Notes: generated by a model not told the origin, from the letters alone. 64,000 nucleotides of DNA from Flavipsychrobacter sp. (GCA_016786615.1 JAEUVX010000014.1:62001-126000), one strand, 5' to 3'. Counted from the stretch's first letter, positions 35,845 to 45,451 are shown. Translations and numbers: made by a program.

Positions 35845-36237
35845 ATGGAAGAAAGTAAGCGTCAGAAACAAATAGGGCAGTTGATAATGGAAGAACTGAG
35901 CGACATCTTCAGGCGCGAAGGTTTTAATATGGTAAATGGCGGTATGGTCTCTATTTCAAAAGTAATGGTGACACCGGATTTATTGGAGGCACGTATATAT
36001 TTATCTCTTTTTAAAATAGAAGATACTGAGGCATTGATGCAATCGGTTAAGGATAGAACATGGGAGTTCCGCAAATTGTTGGGACTTCGTGTAAAGAATC
36101 AGTTGCGTCGTGTTCCCGAATTGGTATTTTATCTGGATGATACACTCGATTACGTTTTCAAAATGGAAGAACTCTTCAAGAAAATTGAAGAAGACAGGAA
36201 AGCGACAGGCAAACCGCAAACCGGCGACAACGAATAG
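35845..36237 (+). CDS. rbfA: 30S ribosome-binding factor RbfA
   Basis: A late-stage 30S assembly factor with a type II KH fold. The 130-residue protein has the family start (RQKQIGQLIMEELSDIFRR), the strand with ISKVMVTPDLLEARIYLSLF, and RVKNQLRRVPELVFYLDDTLDY near residue 90. The acidic or Lys-rich tail is as in relatives. The downstream permease begins immediately after its stop codon, so both are on one transcript, although their jobs are unrelated. Confidence 0.95.
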   Translation: MEESKRQKQIGQLIMEELSDIFRREGFNMVNGGMVSISKVMVTPDLLEARIYLSLFKIEDTEALMQSVKDRTWEFRKLLGLRVKNQLRRVPELVFYLDDTLDYVFKMEELFKKIEEDRKATGKPQTGDNE

Positions 36238-37470
36238 ATGAACAGCATACTGGTATGGCAAATAGCATTGAGGTATCTGCGAGGAAAGCGCAGTGCCAAT
36301 GCCGTACCGATACTTTCCCGCATCAGCATGGTAGCTATTGCGGTAGGTAGCTGTGCCATGATAATTTTACTGTCTGTATTCAACGGTTTTGAATATCTGG
36401 TAAGCGACTTGTACAAAGCATTTTACCCTGAGATAAAAATCACTGCAGCTAAAGGAAAGTTCTTTGGAGAGGATGCTATGCTGGCAGCCGCAATACATAA
36501 TGCTAAAGGTATTCAGACAGTAACCAGGGTAATAGAAGATAATGTGCTGATAAACAGTGAAGACAACCAGTTTATAGCCAAGCTGAAAGGTATTGATGCT
36601 GATTATGATAAGGTAAATAACTACAAGCAATATGTTACAGAGGGCAGGGATACTGTAACGGCTTTGCCTGAGCCAACAGCAGTATTGGGCATACAATTAA
36701 TGTCGCAGCTCAGCCTCGATCCTGATAATGTTTTCAGCCAGGTTGTACTATTCTATCCGGATGCATCTGTAAATGCAGCACTTAGTCCGGAGAGTGCGTT
36801 CAGGTCACAGAAACTGCGTGCAGATGGTGCATTTCAGGCACAGGACGATTTTGACAGTAAATACATATTGGCATCGCTCCCGGTTGTTCAACAGTTGTTT
36901 AATGCAGAGGGTAAGTATTCTTCTATTGAACTGAAACTGAATGATGGTGTAAATGCTGACGATGTCAAAGAAACATTAAAGACGAGCCTGGGGGCTGCAT
37001 TTACGGTAGAAACACAGTTTGAACAGAACAAGACCATGTATCTTGTTATGCGCTCTGAAAAATGGGCGATATATGGCATACTCTTTTTGGTGTTGTTGAT
37101 TGCTTCATTTAACATGGTGGGCGCATTGTCTTTGCTGGTGATGGAAAAGCAAAAAGATATGGCTATACTGAAAGCTATGGGTGCACAACGCGGAACCATC
37201 CGCAGCATCTTTATGGCAGAGGGTGTGCTGTGGGCATTAATGGGTGGACTTACAGGTTTGTTTATAGGATTACTAATATGTCTCGGACAAATAAAGTTCA
37301 ACTGGATATCACTTCCGGGTTCTTATGTTATTGATGCATTTCCCGTTCACATCGAAATGCCGGATGTACTGCTGATTATCGCTACGATTATACTTATCGG
37401 TATTATGGCATCATGGTATCCTGCAGTCCGCAGTATCAGAGTAGAGGCACCGAGCCTGCGAAGTAATTAA
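36238..37470 (+). CDS. ABC transporter permease, LolC/LolE (FtsX-like) family
   Basis: A 410-residue inner-membrane protein with the FtsX layout: one helix near residues 25-50 (VAIAVGSCAMIILLSVFNGF), a periplasmic domain of about 220 residues, then three helices at the end (ILFLVLLIASFNMVGALSLL, GVLWALMGGLTGLFIGLLIC and IIATIILIGIMASWYPAV). The cytoplasmic loop MEKQKDMAILKAMGAQRGTIRSIF is typical of LolC/E, which extract lipoproteins from the inner membrane. Bacteroidota often have a single homodimeric LolF-like version. The ATPase partner LolD is not in the window. Starts at the base after the rbfA stop. Confidence 0.87.
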   Translation: MNSILVWQIALRYLRGKRSANAVPILSRISMVAIAVGSCAMIILLSVFNGFEYLVSDLYKAFYPEIKITAAKGKFFGEDAMLAAAIHNAKGIQTVTRVIEDNVLINSEDNQFIAKLKGIDADYDKVNNYKQYVTEGRDTVTALPEPTAVLGIQLMSQLSLDPDNVFSQVVLFYPDASVNAALSPESAFRSQKLRADGAFQAQDDFDSKYILASLPVVQQLFNAEGKYSSIELKLNDGVNADDVKETLKTSLGAAFTVETQFEQNKTMYLVMRSEKWAIYGILFLVLLIASFNMVGALSLLVMEKQKDMAILKAMGAQRGTIRSIFMAEGVLWALMGGLTGLFIGLLICLGQIKFNWISLPGSYVIDAFPVHIEMPDVLLIIATIILIGIMASWYPAVRSIRVEAPSLRSN

Positions 37471-37498
37471 AAAAGGGATTGAGAAAACTCCCAATCCC
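37466..37498 (-). terminator. Terminator of argS, shared with the permease gene end
   Basis: GGGATTG/CAATCCC (37475-37481 and 37492-37498) with inner AG/CT pairs. On the minus strand it is followed by a run of T, so it serves argS; on the plus strand no T run follows. Confidence 0.75.
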
Positions 37499-37524
37499 CG
37501 ATTATTAAATCTTTATTCTTTCAA

Positions 37525-39330
37525 CTACATCTTCTCTGGCAATGCAATGCCCAGTAGCTTCATGGCATGACGCATAGTTTTTGCTGTCATCACAATCAAC
37601 ATCAGGCGTAGTTGTTTCTTCTCCTCGTTTTCTGCTTTGCTGATGCTATGTTCGTCATAGAAAGAATTGAACTGTTGTGCCAGCGCAAAGCAGTAGTTGC
37701 ACAGCAGCGACGGATTGTATTCAGCGGCAGCATTTTCCAATATAGCAGGGTATTGTTCTAACGCTACTACCAGCTTTTTTTCTGCAGGTGTTATGCCCTG
37801 CGTCAGTGCAAACGACGCGAATGTGTTGTTGTCAGGCAACAGCGGCAAACCTTCTTTGCGCAGGATAGAACAGATACGCGCATGTGCGTATTGTATGAAA
37901 GTGGCTGTAAATCCGTGCAGGTCTATAGACTCTTTCGGGTCGAATATCATTTTCTTTTTAGGGTCTACACGCAGCAGGTAGAATTTCAATGCACCCATAC
38001 CAATGGTGTAGTATAGTTTGTCCAGTTCTTCCTGAGTAAAACCTTCTGTTTTGCCTGCTTCTTCTGTTTGCTGGCGAGACATGTCTATCATCTCGTCCAT
38101 CATATCATCCGCATCTACTACAGTACCCTCACGACTCTTCATACGTCCACTTGGCAGTTCTACCATGCCGTAAGACAGGTGATAGATACCATCGGCGCAA
38201 GGTTCGCCAAGCTTTTGCAGTATCAGCTTCAGTACCTGCATGTGGTAGTTCTGCTCATCCGCTATTACATATATAGACTGGTCGAGTCCGCCACAGTCGT
38301 TATACTTCAATTGTGCTGTACCAAGGTCTTGTGTCATGTATACAGATGTGCCATCACTACGCAGCAGTAGTTTCTGGTCGAGGCCATCTGCAGTCATGTC
38401 TATCCATACGCTGCCATCGTCTTTCTTGTATAGCACGCCTTTTTTCAACCCTTCTTCTACAAGGCTCTTACCTAATAAATAGGTATTGCTCTCATAGTAC
38501 ATCTTGTCAAAATCTACGCCAAGGCGTTTGTAGCTTTCTTCAAATCCTTTATATACCCAGCCATTCATGGTTTCCCAAAGGCTGTAAACTTCTTTATCAC
38601 CCGCTTCCCATTTACGCAGCAATTCCTGCGCCTCTTTCATGATAGAAGCTTCCTTCTCTGCAACGGCCTCTTCCATGCCACCTTCTACCAGTTGTTTTAC
38701 TTCTGCTTTGTAGATGTCATTAAACGCAACATAATAATCACCCACCAGGTGGTCGCCTTTTATACCCGTGCTTTGTGGTGTAGCACCGTTGGCATATCGC
38801 ATCCATGCAATCATCGATTTGCAGATGTGTATACCACGGTCGTTTATCAGGTTGGCTTTTATTACATCATAGCCATTGGCTTTCAGTACATCGGCCATAG
38901 CATAGCCGAGAAATATATTGCGCAGGTGGCCAAAGTGCAGTGGTTTGTTGGTGTTGGGAGAAGAGTATTCTACCATTACCTTTTTGCCGTTCTTTGGTTT
39001 TTCGCCAAATGCAGTGTTGTTATATTCTTTAGTAAGGAAAGCCGCCCAGAAGCTGTCCTGTACTGTCAGGTTCAGGAAACCGCTTACGATGGCATAAGAA
39101 GTAAACAAGTTGCCGTGTGTAGCTACCAGATGGTCGCCCAGTTGACGGCCCAATTCATCGGGTTTTTGTCGCAACAGCTTTACAAAAGGGAATAAAACAA
39201 TGGTATAATCGCCGGTAAACTCAGGTTTTGTCTGGTTTACGGTAATCATAGAAGCCTGTATATCGGCTTCGGGGAACAAATGTTTCAGTGCCTGTTCTGT
39301 AATTTGCTTTATCTGCGCTGCAATAGTCAT
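37525..39330 (-). CDS. argS: Arginyl-tRNA synthetase
   Basis: Charges tRNA-Arg. The 601-residue class I enzyme has the N-terminal Add-1 domain, the HIGH-type signature SSPNTNKPLHFGHLRN near residue 115, the GRMKSREGTVVD form of the KMSKS loop near 385 and the anticodon-binding helical domain at the C-terminus with the DALRP end (TAKTMRHAMKLLGIALPEKM). The start at 39330 is chosen because a perfect -7 box at 39359-39352 covers the earlier in-frame ATG at 39354. Single gene. Confidence 0.97.
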   Translation of the reverse strand: MTIAAQIKQITEQALKHLFPEADIQASMITVNQTKPEFTGDYTIVLFPFVKLLRQKPDELGRQLGDHLVATHGNLFTSYAIVSGFLNLTVQDSFWAAFLTKEYNNTAFGEKPKNGKKVMVEYSSPNTNKPLHFGHLRNIFLGYAMADVLKANGYDVIKANLINDRGIHICKSMIAWMRYANGATPQSTGIKGDHLVGDYYVAFNDIYKAEVKQLVEGGMEEAVAEKEASIMKEAQELLRKWEAGDKEVYSLWETMNGWVYKGFEESYKRLGVDFDKMYYESNTYLLGKSLVEEGLKKGVLYKKDDGSVWIDMTADGLDQKLLLRSDGTSVYMTQDLGTAQLKYNDCGGLDQSIYVIADEQNYHMQVLKLILQKLGEPCADGIYHLSYGMVELPSGRMKSREGTVVDADDMMDEMIDMSRQQTEEAGKTEGFTQEELDKLYYTIGMGALKFYLLRVDPKKKMIFDPKESIDLHGFTATFIQYAHARICSILRKEGLPLLPDNNTFASFALTQGITPAEKKLVVALEQYPAILENAAAEYNPSLLCNYCFALAQQFNSFYDEHSISKAENEEKKQLRLMLIVMTAKTMRHAMKLLGIALPEKM

Positions 39331-39351
39331 TAGATACGGTAATTGAGGCTG

Positions 39352-39359
39352 CAAAGGTA
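39352..39359 (-). promoter_or_regulatory. -7 element of argS
   Basis: TACCTTTG on the minus strand (39359 to 39352) matches the -7 consensus exactly. No good -33 element is visible at the expected spacing. The ATG is 21 bases downstream. Confidence 0.6.
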
Positions 39360-39520
39360 AGATTTTGAAGGGATGATGGAAGTGGTATTAGCATGGATTA
39401 AAGGGGTTGGTATTATTTATAATGCTTATTTGAAGCCCTTTTTAACGAAGAAATAATAATTTTTCTCTATTTTTTCAGGATAAATCCTGCACAACAAATC
39501 ATAAATGCCAAATATTTGAT

Positions 39521-39528
39521 TATCTTTG
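39521..39528 (+). promoter_or_regulatory. -7 element of rpsO
   Basis: TATCTTTG at 39521-39528 is a perfect -7 match; a -33 element is not evident. A leader of about 35 bases precedes the ATG at 39570. Confidence 0.6.
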
Positions 39529-39569
39529 CCGTCCGAAAAAGTGTCGTTATATATTAAATTTTGATGCAA

Positions 39570-39842
39570 ATGTCTCATTTAAGCGCTGAAAAAAAGGCAA
39601 ACATTTTTAAAACTTACGGTGAAAACGAAAAGAACACAGGTTCTATCGAGGCTCAGATAGCTACGCTGACAGAGCGTATCAACCATATTTCTAATCACCT
39701 GAAAACTAATAAAAAAGATTTTTCAAGCCAACGTGGCCTGATGGTGATGGTAGGGCGTCGTAAGCGTTTGTTGCAATATCTTACTCGCAGCAACCTTGCT
39801 TCTTATCGTGCATTGATTGAAAAACTAGGTCTCCGTAAGTAA
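39570..39842 (+). CDS. rpsO: Ribosomal protein uS15
   Basis: A 90-residue small-subunit protein that binds 16S rRNA early in assembly. The sequence has the S15 signature: [23 protein letters not shown], then a [22 protein letters not shown] block that binds the three-way junction. The ATG at 39570 (MSHLSAEKK) is preferred over a TTG at 39561 and an ATG at 39564, because S15 proteins start close to the xAEKK motif. pnp follows after a strong terminator hairpin, the classic rpsO-pnp order. Confidence 0.95.
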   Translation: MSHLSAEKKANIFKTYGENEKNTGSIEAQIATLTERINHISNHLKTNKKDFSSQRGLMVMVGRRKRLLQYLTRSNLASYRALIEKLGLRK

Positions 39843-39853
39843 TATCTCTTATG

Positions 39854-39889
39854 CTATTCCCAACCCGGTGGTTGGGAATAGTTTTTTTT
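39854..39889 (+). terminator. Terminator between rpsO and pnp
   Basis: A 12-base perfect stem (39854-39865 with 39870-39881), loop CGGT and a run of eight T. pnp has no clear promoter of its own, so partial readthrough here probably sets its level; in E. coli the rpsO-pnp hairpin is an RNase III site. Confidence 0.92.
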
Positions 39890-39910
39890 GTACACATCTA
39901 ATTTTTTATT

Positions 39911-42301
39911 ATGATTCCAAAGCCCATTTCCGTGTCCTTTAAGTTGGACGACGGTCGTGAGATAAGCATAGAAACAGGTAAGATGGCTCGTCAGGCTGAT
40001 GGCTCTGTAGTAGTGCGTATGGGTAATGCCATGCTGCTGGCTACTGTTGTAGCTGCCAAAAAGCCTAAACCGGGTCAATCATTTTTCCCTTTAACTGTTG
40101 ATTACCAGGAGAAGTTTGCATCTGCAGGCCGTATCCCGGGTTCTTTCTTCAAACGCGAAGGCCGCCTGAGCGATTATGAAATACTCATCTCTCGTTTGAT
40201 AGACCGCGCATTGCGCCCATTATTCCCTGATGATTATCTGTGCGAAGTACAGGTACTGGTTACACTGATATCCAGCGATCCTGAAGTAATGCCTGATTCT
40301 CTGGCATGTCTGGCAGCATCTGCTGCTATCGCAGTATCTGATGTACCTATACAAGAAGTAATATCTGAAGTACGTGTTGCCCGTATCAACGGCGAATACG
40401 TTATCAATCCATACCGCAGCCAGTTAGCTAATGCCGACATGGACTTCATCATTGCCGCTACCGAAAAGAACATCATGATGGTGGAAGGCGAATCGAAAGA
40501 ATGTCAGGAAGCTGATGTGGTAAAAGCTATCGAACTGGGCCATGCTGCTATCCGTGCACAAATCAAAGCACAGGAACAACTGCGCGACCTGAAAGGTATT
40601 ACCGCTAAACGTGAATACGATAAGCCATACACTAATCCTGAATTGGCTGTACATATAGCTACACTGGTATCTGCAGATATATTGAAAGTAGCAAAAGGAG
40701 CATTAGGTAAGCACGAACGCAGCGATGCTTTCAAAGCTATCCGCGAAGCTTTTGATGCTACACTGGTAGCAAACGAAGACGGTACTACTACCGTGCCTGG
40801 TTTTGCAACACCGGTAAAAGCAGAAGACCTTGCACTGCTGGGTGATATCTTCCACGATTTGGAAAAAGAAATCATCCGCAATATGATGCTGGACGAGCGT
40901 ACACGCCTTGATGGCCGTAAGCTGGATGAAGTACGTGTACTGACACTGGAAACAGACATACTGCCTTCTCCGCACGGTTCTGCATTGTTTACGCGTGGCG
41001 AAACACAATCATTAACTACAGTAACATTAGGTACTAAAGAAGATGAACTGCTGATAGAAAGTGCAGCAACATCTGATTATACCAAATTCATACTTCACTA
41101 CAACTTCCCTCCGTTCTCTACAGGCGAAACAAAACCTATGCGTGGCCCCGGACGTCGCGAGGTTGGTCACGGTAACCTGGCAAAACGTTCACTGGCACAG
41201 ATGATGCCTGCTGGCGAAGCATGGCCTTATACTACACGTGTAGTGTCAGACATTCTGGAATCTAACGGTTCTTCGTCTATGGCTACTGTGTGTGCGGGTT
41301 CTATGGCACTGATGGATGCAGGTGTACCAATGCCTAAACACGTAAGTGGTGTGGCAATGGGCCTGATATCTGGTGATAACAACAGGTTTGCTATCCTCAC
41401 AGATATCCTTGGTGATGAAGATCACCTGGGTGATATGGACTTTAAAGTAACCGGTACACGCGATGGTATCTGCGGTATCCAGATGGATATTAAAGTAGAT
41501 GGCCTGAGCATGGATATTATGATGCAGGCACTGGAACAGGCACGTCGCGGACGTTTGCACATTCTGGATGCAATGTATGAATGTATCCCTGCTGCACGTG
41601 CAGAACTGAAACCGCACGCACCACGCATCGAACAAATCAACATCGACCGCGAATTTATCGGCGCTGTGATAGGACCGGGTGGTAAAATCATTCAGGAAAT
41701 TCAACGCGAAACAGGTACTACTATATCTATAGAAGAAATAAACGACCGAGGCGAAGTGAAAATATTCTCTGCTAATAAAGATGGCATTGATAAAGCACTT
41801 AGCTGGATTAAAGGCATCGTAGCGATACCTGAGGTTGGCGAAACTTACGAAGGTGTGGTAAAAGGTATCCAGACATTCGGTGCGTTTGTAGAGTTTATGC
41901 CGGGCAAACAAGGTTTGCTGCACATCTCTGAAGTAAGCTGGAGCCGTCTTGATAGCCTGGAAGGTGTAATGAAAGAAGGTGATAAGGTAAAAGTGAAGCT
42001 GATAGGTACAGACCCTAAAACGGGCAAACTGCGCCTGAGCCGCAAAGCACTGATGCCAAAGCCTGAAGGTTATGTAGAACCTGAGAAACGTGAGCGTAGC
42101 GACCGTGGTGACAGGGGAGACCGCAATGACCGTGGCCCACGTCGTGACGACCGCCGTGGTGGTGGCGACCGCCGTAACGAAAACCGTGGCCCTCGCGAAG
42201 ACCGTCCGCGCCGCGAACATAACAACGGTGGCGAACAAGCTGCACAACCGCAACAAGAACCACAACAACCTGCTGCAGACGATGCAGACTTAGCACTCTA
42301 A
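39911..42301 (+). CDS. pnp: Polyribonucleotide nucleotidyltransferase (PNPase)
   Basis: A phosphorolytic 3'-5' exoribonuclease. The 796-residue protein has two RNase PH domains (first near 15-215 with [20 protein letters not shown], second near 310-540 with [13 protein letters not shown] and [15 protein letters not shown]), a linking helical domain, a KH domain near 575-635 ([15 protein letters not shown]) and an S1 domain near 640-715 ([11 protein letters not shown]). The last 75 residues add a long tail rich in Arg, Asp and Gly (many D-R-G and R-R repeats) followed by Gln/Pro; this is longer than in E. coli and may bind RNA. ATG start; follows rpsO. Confidence 0.97.
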   Translation: MIPKPISVSFKLDDGREISIETGKMARQADGSVVVRMGNAMLLATVVAAKKPKPGQSFFPLTVDYQEKFASAGRIPGSFFKREGRLSDYEILISRLIDRALRPLFPDDYLCEVQVLVTLISSDPEVMPDSLACLAASAAIAVSDVPIQEVISEVRVARINGEYVINPYRSQLANADMDFIIAATEKNIMMVEGESKECQEADVVKAIELGHAAIRAQIKAQEQLRDLKGITAKREYDKPYTNPELAVHIATLVSADILKVAKGALGKHERSDAFKAIREAFDATLVANEDGTTTVPGFATPVKAEDLALLGDIFHDLEKEIIRNMMLDERTRLDGRKLDEVRVLTLETDILPSPHGSALFTRGETQSLTTVTLGTKEDELLIESAATSDYTKFILHYNFPPFSTGETKPMRGPGRREVGHGNLAKRSLAQMMPAGEAWPYTTRVVSDILESNGSSSMATVCAGSMALMDAGVPMPKHVSGVAMGLISGDNNRFAILTDILGDEDHLGDMDFKVTGTRDGICGIQMDIKVDGLSMDIMMQALEQARRGRLHILDAMYECIPAARAELKPHAPRIEQINIDREFIGAVIGPGGKIIQEIQRETGTTISIEEINDRGEVKIFSANKDGIDKALSWIKGIVAIPEVGETYEGVVKGIQTFGAFVEFMPGKQGLLHISEVSWSRLDSLEGVMKEGDKVKVKLIGTDPKTGKLRLSRKALMPKPEGYVEPEKRERSDRGDRGDRNDRGPRRDDRRGGGDRRNENRGPREDRPRREHNNGGEQAAQPQQEPQQPAADDADLAL

Positions 42302-42324
42302 GCACAATCAGGTTTGTAAATAAC

Positions 42325-42352
42325 AAAAGCCATCCATAAGGGTGGCTTTTTT
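42325..42352 (+). terminator. Terminator of pnp
   Basis: Stem AAAAGCCATCC (42325-42335) with GGGTGGCTTTT (42340-42350), loop ATAA, one G-T pair, then more T. Confidence 0.88.
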
Positions 42353-42431
42353 ATTGTCATATAACTGTACAGAATATTGTGTTGCTATAAACTTTACAGC
42401 ATCTGTTGTAACTTTATATAAACCTATAAAT

Positions 42432-43247
42432 ATGAAATACACCCTCCCTGTTTTACTGTTGGTGCTCATCGCATCGTGCAAGAAAAACGAACCTGCTGTA
42501 AATGTTACCATTACTACCAAGTACAAACTTGTAAAAACATACAATAATGGCAAGGTAAATGTGATTTATAATTACAATGCTGACAATCTTGTTAAATCAA
42601 TAACAACCTATTATTACTACCGTGCAGCGCATGGTAGCGGGCCATGGACATACAATACCTATCCTACCGGTTATCTATACGACAATTATAAAAGGGTATA
42701 CAGAACATTCGTTTCAGACTCTAACTTCTACTCCTCAGAATACAAATATTCAACAGATGGTAATTTGCTTGGCAGGTACAACAAGCAAGGTGTTCTTTTG
42801 TCAGAGTATAAATACACATCCGGAAGGGTGAGTGTTATCAATAGTTATGATATTAACGGAAAGAAGATAACAACTGAAGCCATATCTTATTCGCCTGATG
42901 GTAATGTTACAAGCAGGGAGTTGACGTATCTGGGAGATACAACCACTCCAACAGGTCCTTATGGACATCAGTTGTTCAGGGTTGTTACAACTTACAAGCA
43001 ATACGATGATTGTTTTACCATACATTCGGCTATGCCTGCAATTGGTATAATACTCAATGATGCATGGAAAGGAAATAATCCTGTAGCGTGGGAGGTAGTA
43101 AACTATAGTACTGGTGGATTTGTTCAAAAAGCTACCCACACTTGTGGCTATAAATATAATGATGCAAAATTGCCCGTGTTATCGATACACGATACTTATT
43201 CTGATAGTTATCATTCAACAGATACAATGGAGTATTTCTATCAGTAA
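42432..43247 (+). CDS. Lipoprotein with YD-repeat-like segments
   Basis: A 271-residue predicted lipoprotein; lipobox LIAS-C at Cys16. The mature part is beta-rich with repeated Tyr-Asn-Asp segments of the Rhs/YD type, such as IYNYNADNLVKSI, EYKYSTDGNLLGRYN and EYKYTSGRVSVIN, roughly 20-25 residues apart. Such proteins are common in Bacteroidota, often with unknown function; no toxin domain is present. The start at 42432 is chosen for the signal peptide; the 30 codons before it are not plausible. A TAACTTTA at 42409-42416 with TTG at 42382 may be its promoter. Confidence 0.8.
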   Translation: MKYTLPVLLLVLIASCKKNEPAVNVTITTKYKLVKTYNNGKVNVIYNYNADNLVKSITTYYYYRAAHGSGPWTYNTYPTGYLYDNYKRVYRTFVSDSNFYSSEYKYSTDGNLLGRYNKQGVLLSEYKYTSGRVSVINSYDINGKKITTEAISYSPDGNVTSRELTYLGDTTTPTGPYGHQLFRVVTTYKQYDDCFTIHSAMPAIGIILNDAWKGNNPVAWEVVNYSTGGFVQKATHTCGYKYNDAKLPVLSIHDTYSDSYHSTDTMEYFYQ

Positions 43248-43303
43248 ATACAGTTTCAATATCTTAACAAACAGGTTTGTTGTATCAGTGAATGAAACTA
43301 TTA

Positions 43304-44995
43304 CTACTTCGCAAACTCAATATTAACCAGCGTACCTCTGCCGGGCTGAGATTGTATCTGCACATCACCATTCATCATGTATACACGAGAAAAAATGTTG
43401 CGCCAGCCAATACCGCTGCTGGTTTCTATATTGGCAGTATCAAAGCCCACACCATTGTCTTTGATAGATAGGTACACTTTCTCGGCATTATAATCCAGCA
43501 TTACCTCTACACGGTTGGCCTTGCTGTGTTTTATCATATTATTCACCACCTCTTGTACTATACGGTAGATGGCTATTTCTACAGAGCTGTCTAGGCGTTC
43601 ATCGCCTGCGCTTACCAGCAGGTCTATTTGCAGCAGTCCTGTATCATTAATTTTTGCAGCCAGTTCGTTCAGTGCAGGTTCTATGCCTTTTTCCATCAGA
43701 CTGGTAGGCATCAGGTTGTGAGATATAGTGCGCACCTCTTTTACAGAATCATCTATCAGTTTCTTTGCATTGCCTGCCAGCTTTGCATCATCAGTGTTAT
43801 AAGAGTCCATGGCAGATATATTCATCTTAGCCGCAGATAGCATCTGCCCAAGGCTATCGTGCAGTTCTCTTGCTATACGCACACGTTCTTTTTCCTCCGC
43901 TTCCATCACCGCTTTAAAGCGCAGCTTCTGTTGCATTGCGATGCGTTCATCCATCTCAGCTTTTTTCCTGTGTTTGTATCGGATATATATCACCCAGAAT
44001 GTTGCAATCAGTATCAGGAAGCCTGCAATAGATGATATCAACAGTATTTGTGTTTTACGTTCCTGTTCTACATTCTGCTTTTGCAACAATAGGTTCTCCC
44101 GTTCTTTCTTTTCGGTTTCGTATAGTGTACGGTATTCAGCTGTTTTCTTTGCAGTTTCGTCTTTGAAGATAGAGTCCCGCAGGTTCTTAAGTATCAGCAT
44201 TGCCTTGTAGCTGCTGTCTGCAAAGCCACATTTGCTGTAAGACCATCCCAACATTTGTACTGCATACATGACACCTTCGGGCAGGTGTACTGCTTCATAT
44301 AGCTGTATTGCTTTTTTATAATAAGGTATGCCGGTTTTGCAGTCGCCTTCGCTGGTGTAATAACTGCCTTTTTTTACGTTGGCAAATGCCATTTTAATAG
44401 TGTCGCTGCTTCGTATGGCATATTCCATTGCCAGGTCGTGGCATCGGCGTCCGTTTACTTTATCCTTAAAACTATAGTAGTATGTTTCTCCCAATATCGC
44501 ATACAGGTAAGAGCGTTCACCCCAATTGCCATCTGTTTTCGTTATTTCACGTTCTGCTTCTTTCAGGTAGTATAATGAAGAGTCTTTCTTGCCATCCTCA
44601 AAATAGATAGCACCAATCTGTCTTGAAGAAATCCATTTGAAAGAATCAGCAGCACAGTTGTAGGCCAATGTATGGCCTTTGTACATCCACTTAAGGCTTA
44701 GCTTCCTGTCTTGGAGATAATAATATGCACCGGCAATCTTTAGTGTTGTCCTGCATAGTTTATTACAGTCGCCCGATGCTTCTGCAAGCTCATGCGCCTG
44801 CATCATTGTTTTCAGGTAAGCAGCATAGTCGCCTTTGCGAAAAATGGAATCACCCTTTTTGAATAGCCCGTCAAATGTGTCTTGTGCCAGCAAACCGCTG
44901 CAACAAAAGAAGCAGCATATCAGGATAGCGATATATCGGGTTTGCTTATGCAATAGTATAGCAGGATATATAGCAATATAGCAAACAATACACAC
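43304..44995 (-). CDS. Sensor histidine kinase with TPR sensor domain (NarL/DesK type)
   Basis: A two-component sensor kinase of up to 563 residues. An N-terminal signal segment ends in LLAQ near residue 38. The periplasmic sensor is made of TPR-like helix pairs (about 45-280), followed by a helical linker, a membrane helix (ILLISSIAGFLILIATFWVIYI near 325), the HisKA_3 box with phospho-acceptor His (RVRIARELHDSLGQML) and an HATPase domain (EVVNNMIKHSKA, DNGVGFDT, GRGTLVNIEF). The start is unsure: GTG at 44995 lies in an inverted repeat, TTG at 44953 is also possible. No response regulator gene adjoins, so it is an orphan in this window. Confidence 0.9.
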   Translation of the reverse strand: MCIVCYIAIYPAILLHKQTRYIAILICCFFCCSGLLAQDTFDGLFKKGDSIFRKGDYAAYLKTMMQAHELAEASGDCNKLCRTTLKIAGAYYYLQDRKLSLKWMYKGHTLAYNCAADSFKWISSRQIGAIYFEDGKKDSSLYYLKEAEREITKTDGNWGERSYLYAILGETYYYSFKDKVNGRRCHDLAMEYAIRSSDTIKMAFANVKKGSYYTSEGDCKTGIPYYKKAIQLYEAVHLPEGVMYAVQMLGWSYSKCGFADSSYKAMLILKNLRDSIFKDETAKKTAEYRTLYETEKKERENLLLQKQNVEQERKTQILLISSIAGFLILIATFWVIYIRYKHRKKAEMDERIAMQQKLRFKAVMEAEEKERVRIARELHDSLGQMLSAAKMNISAMDSYNTDDAKLAGNAKKLIDDSVKEVRTISHNLMPTSLMEKGIEPALNELAAKINDTGLLQIDLLVSAGDERLDSSVEIAIYRIVQEVVNNMIKHSKANRVEVMLDYNAEKVYLSIKDNGVGFDTANIETSSGIGWRNIFSRVYMMNGDVQIQSQPGRGTLVNIEFAK

Positions 44996-45029
44996 TCATA
45001 AATACCATTTATTGGGTATTTATGAGTGT
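44992..45029 (-). terminator. Large inverted repeat between DoxX gene end and kinase start
   Basis: Perfect 15-base arms (44992-45006 and 45015-45029) with an eight-base loop. It lies 8 bases after the DoxX stop and could end that transcript, but there is no T run after it on the minus strand, and the kinase's GTG lies inside one arm. It may instead be an operator or a leader hairpin. Confidence 0.55.
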
Positions 45030-45036
45030 AAATGGC

Positions 45037-45411
45037 TTATAAGACCGTATTAGTCACTGTTTTTCTAATCCTGTTGCTGAAAAAATAGGATATACCCAAT
45101 AAGAGCATGAAAAACAACGGAGCTATAAACGGGGTATTTGTTGCTACGTGTGTCCATACAGCACCAATAAGCGTAAATGTAAAACCTGCATAAGCCCACT
45201 CACGTAGTTTCGGCATCCACGGGTTTACCAGTGCGATGGCACCTGTTAGTTTTGATATGCCAAGAATGGTTACAAAGAATACAGGAAAACCTATTTCGCT
45301 GAAGCTTTTCATTAATTCAGGATTGCTGGTAAGATACATGATGCTGCTAAGCAGAAAACCAATGCTTACCAACCCCGTACTCACCCAGTAGATAATTTTA
45401 TCTCTTTTCAT
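45037..45411 (-). CDS. DoxX family membrane protein
   Basis: A 124-residue inner-membrane protein with four hydrophobic segments: WVSTGLVSIGFLLSSIMYL, FPVFFVTILGISKLTGAIAL (with the conserved KLTGAIAL-type motif), WAYAGFTFTLIGAVWTHV and PLFFMLLLGISYFF. This is the DoxX/DoxD-like fold seen in thiosulfate:quinone oxidoreductase subunits and in proteins of the oxidative-stress response. It is transcribed away from an HxlR regulator with 98 bases between their starts, the usual arrangement of a regulator with its target. Confidence 0.85.
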   Translation of the reverse strand: MKRDKIIYWVSTGLVSIGFLLSSIMYLTSNPELMKSFSEIGFPVFFVTILGISKLTGAIALVNPWMPKLREWAYAGFTFTLIGAVWTHVATNTPFIAPLFFMLLLGISYFFSNRIRKTVTNTVL

Positions 45412-45415
45412 TTTC

Positions 45416-45449
45416 TTTTGTTTTATACGTGCAAACCTCCGTATATTTG
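45416..45449 (+). promoter_or_regulatory. Promoter of the HxlR regulator gene
   Basis: TTTTG at 45416-45420, a 21-base spacer and TATATTTG at 45442-45449, a perfect -7 match. Transcription would start near 45454, just upstream of the repeat array, so a bound regulator could block it. Confidence 0.7.
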
Positions 45450-45451
45450 CT

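Noticed and set aside
37525..39330. argS KMSKS motif reads KMKSR and might be degenerate
   Set aside because: Many arginyl-tRNA synthetases have a relaxed KMSKS loop, and all other blocks including HFGH are intact.
41246..42268. A 340-codon open frame on the minus strand
   Set aside because: Antisense shadow of pnp. The predicted peptide is a Phe/Thr/Val-rich mix without domains, while pnp has full domain order.
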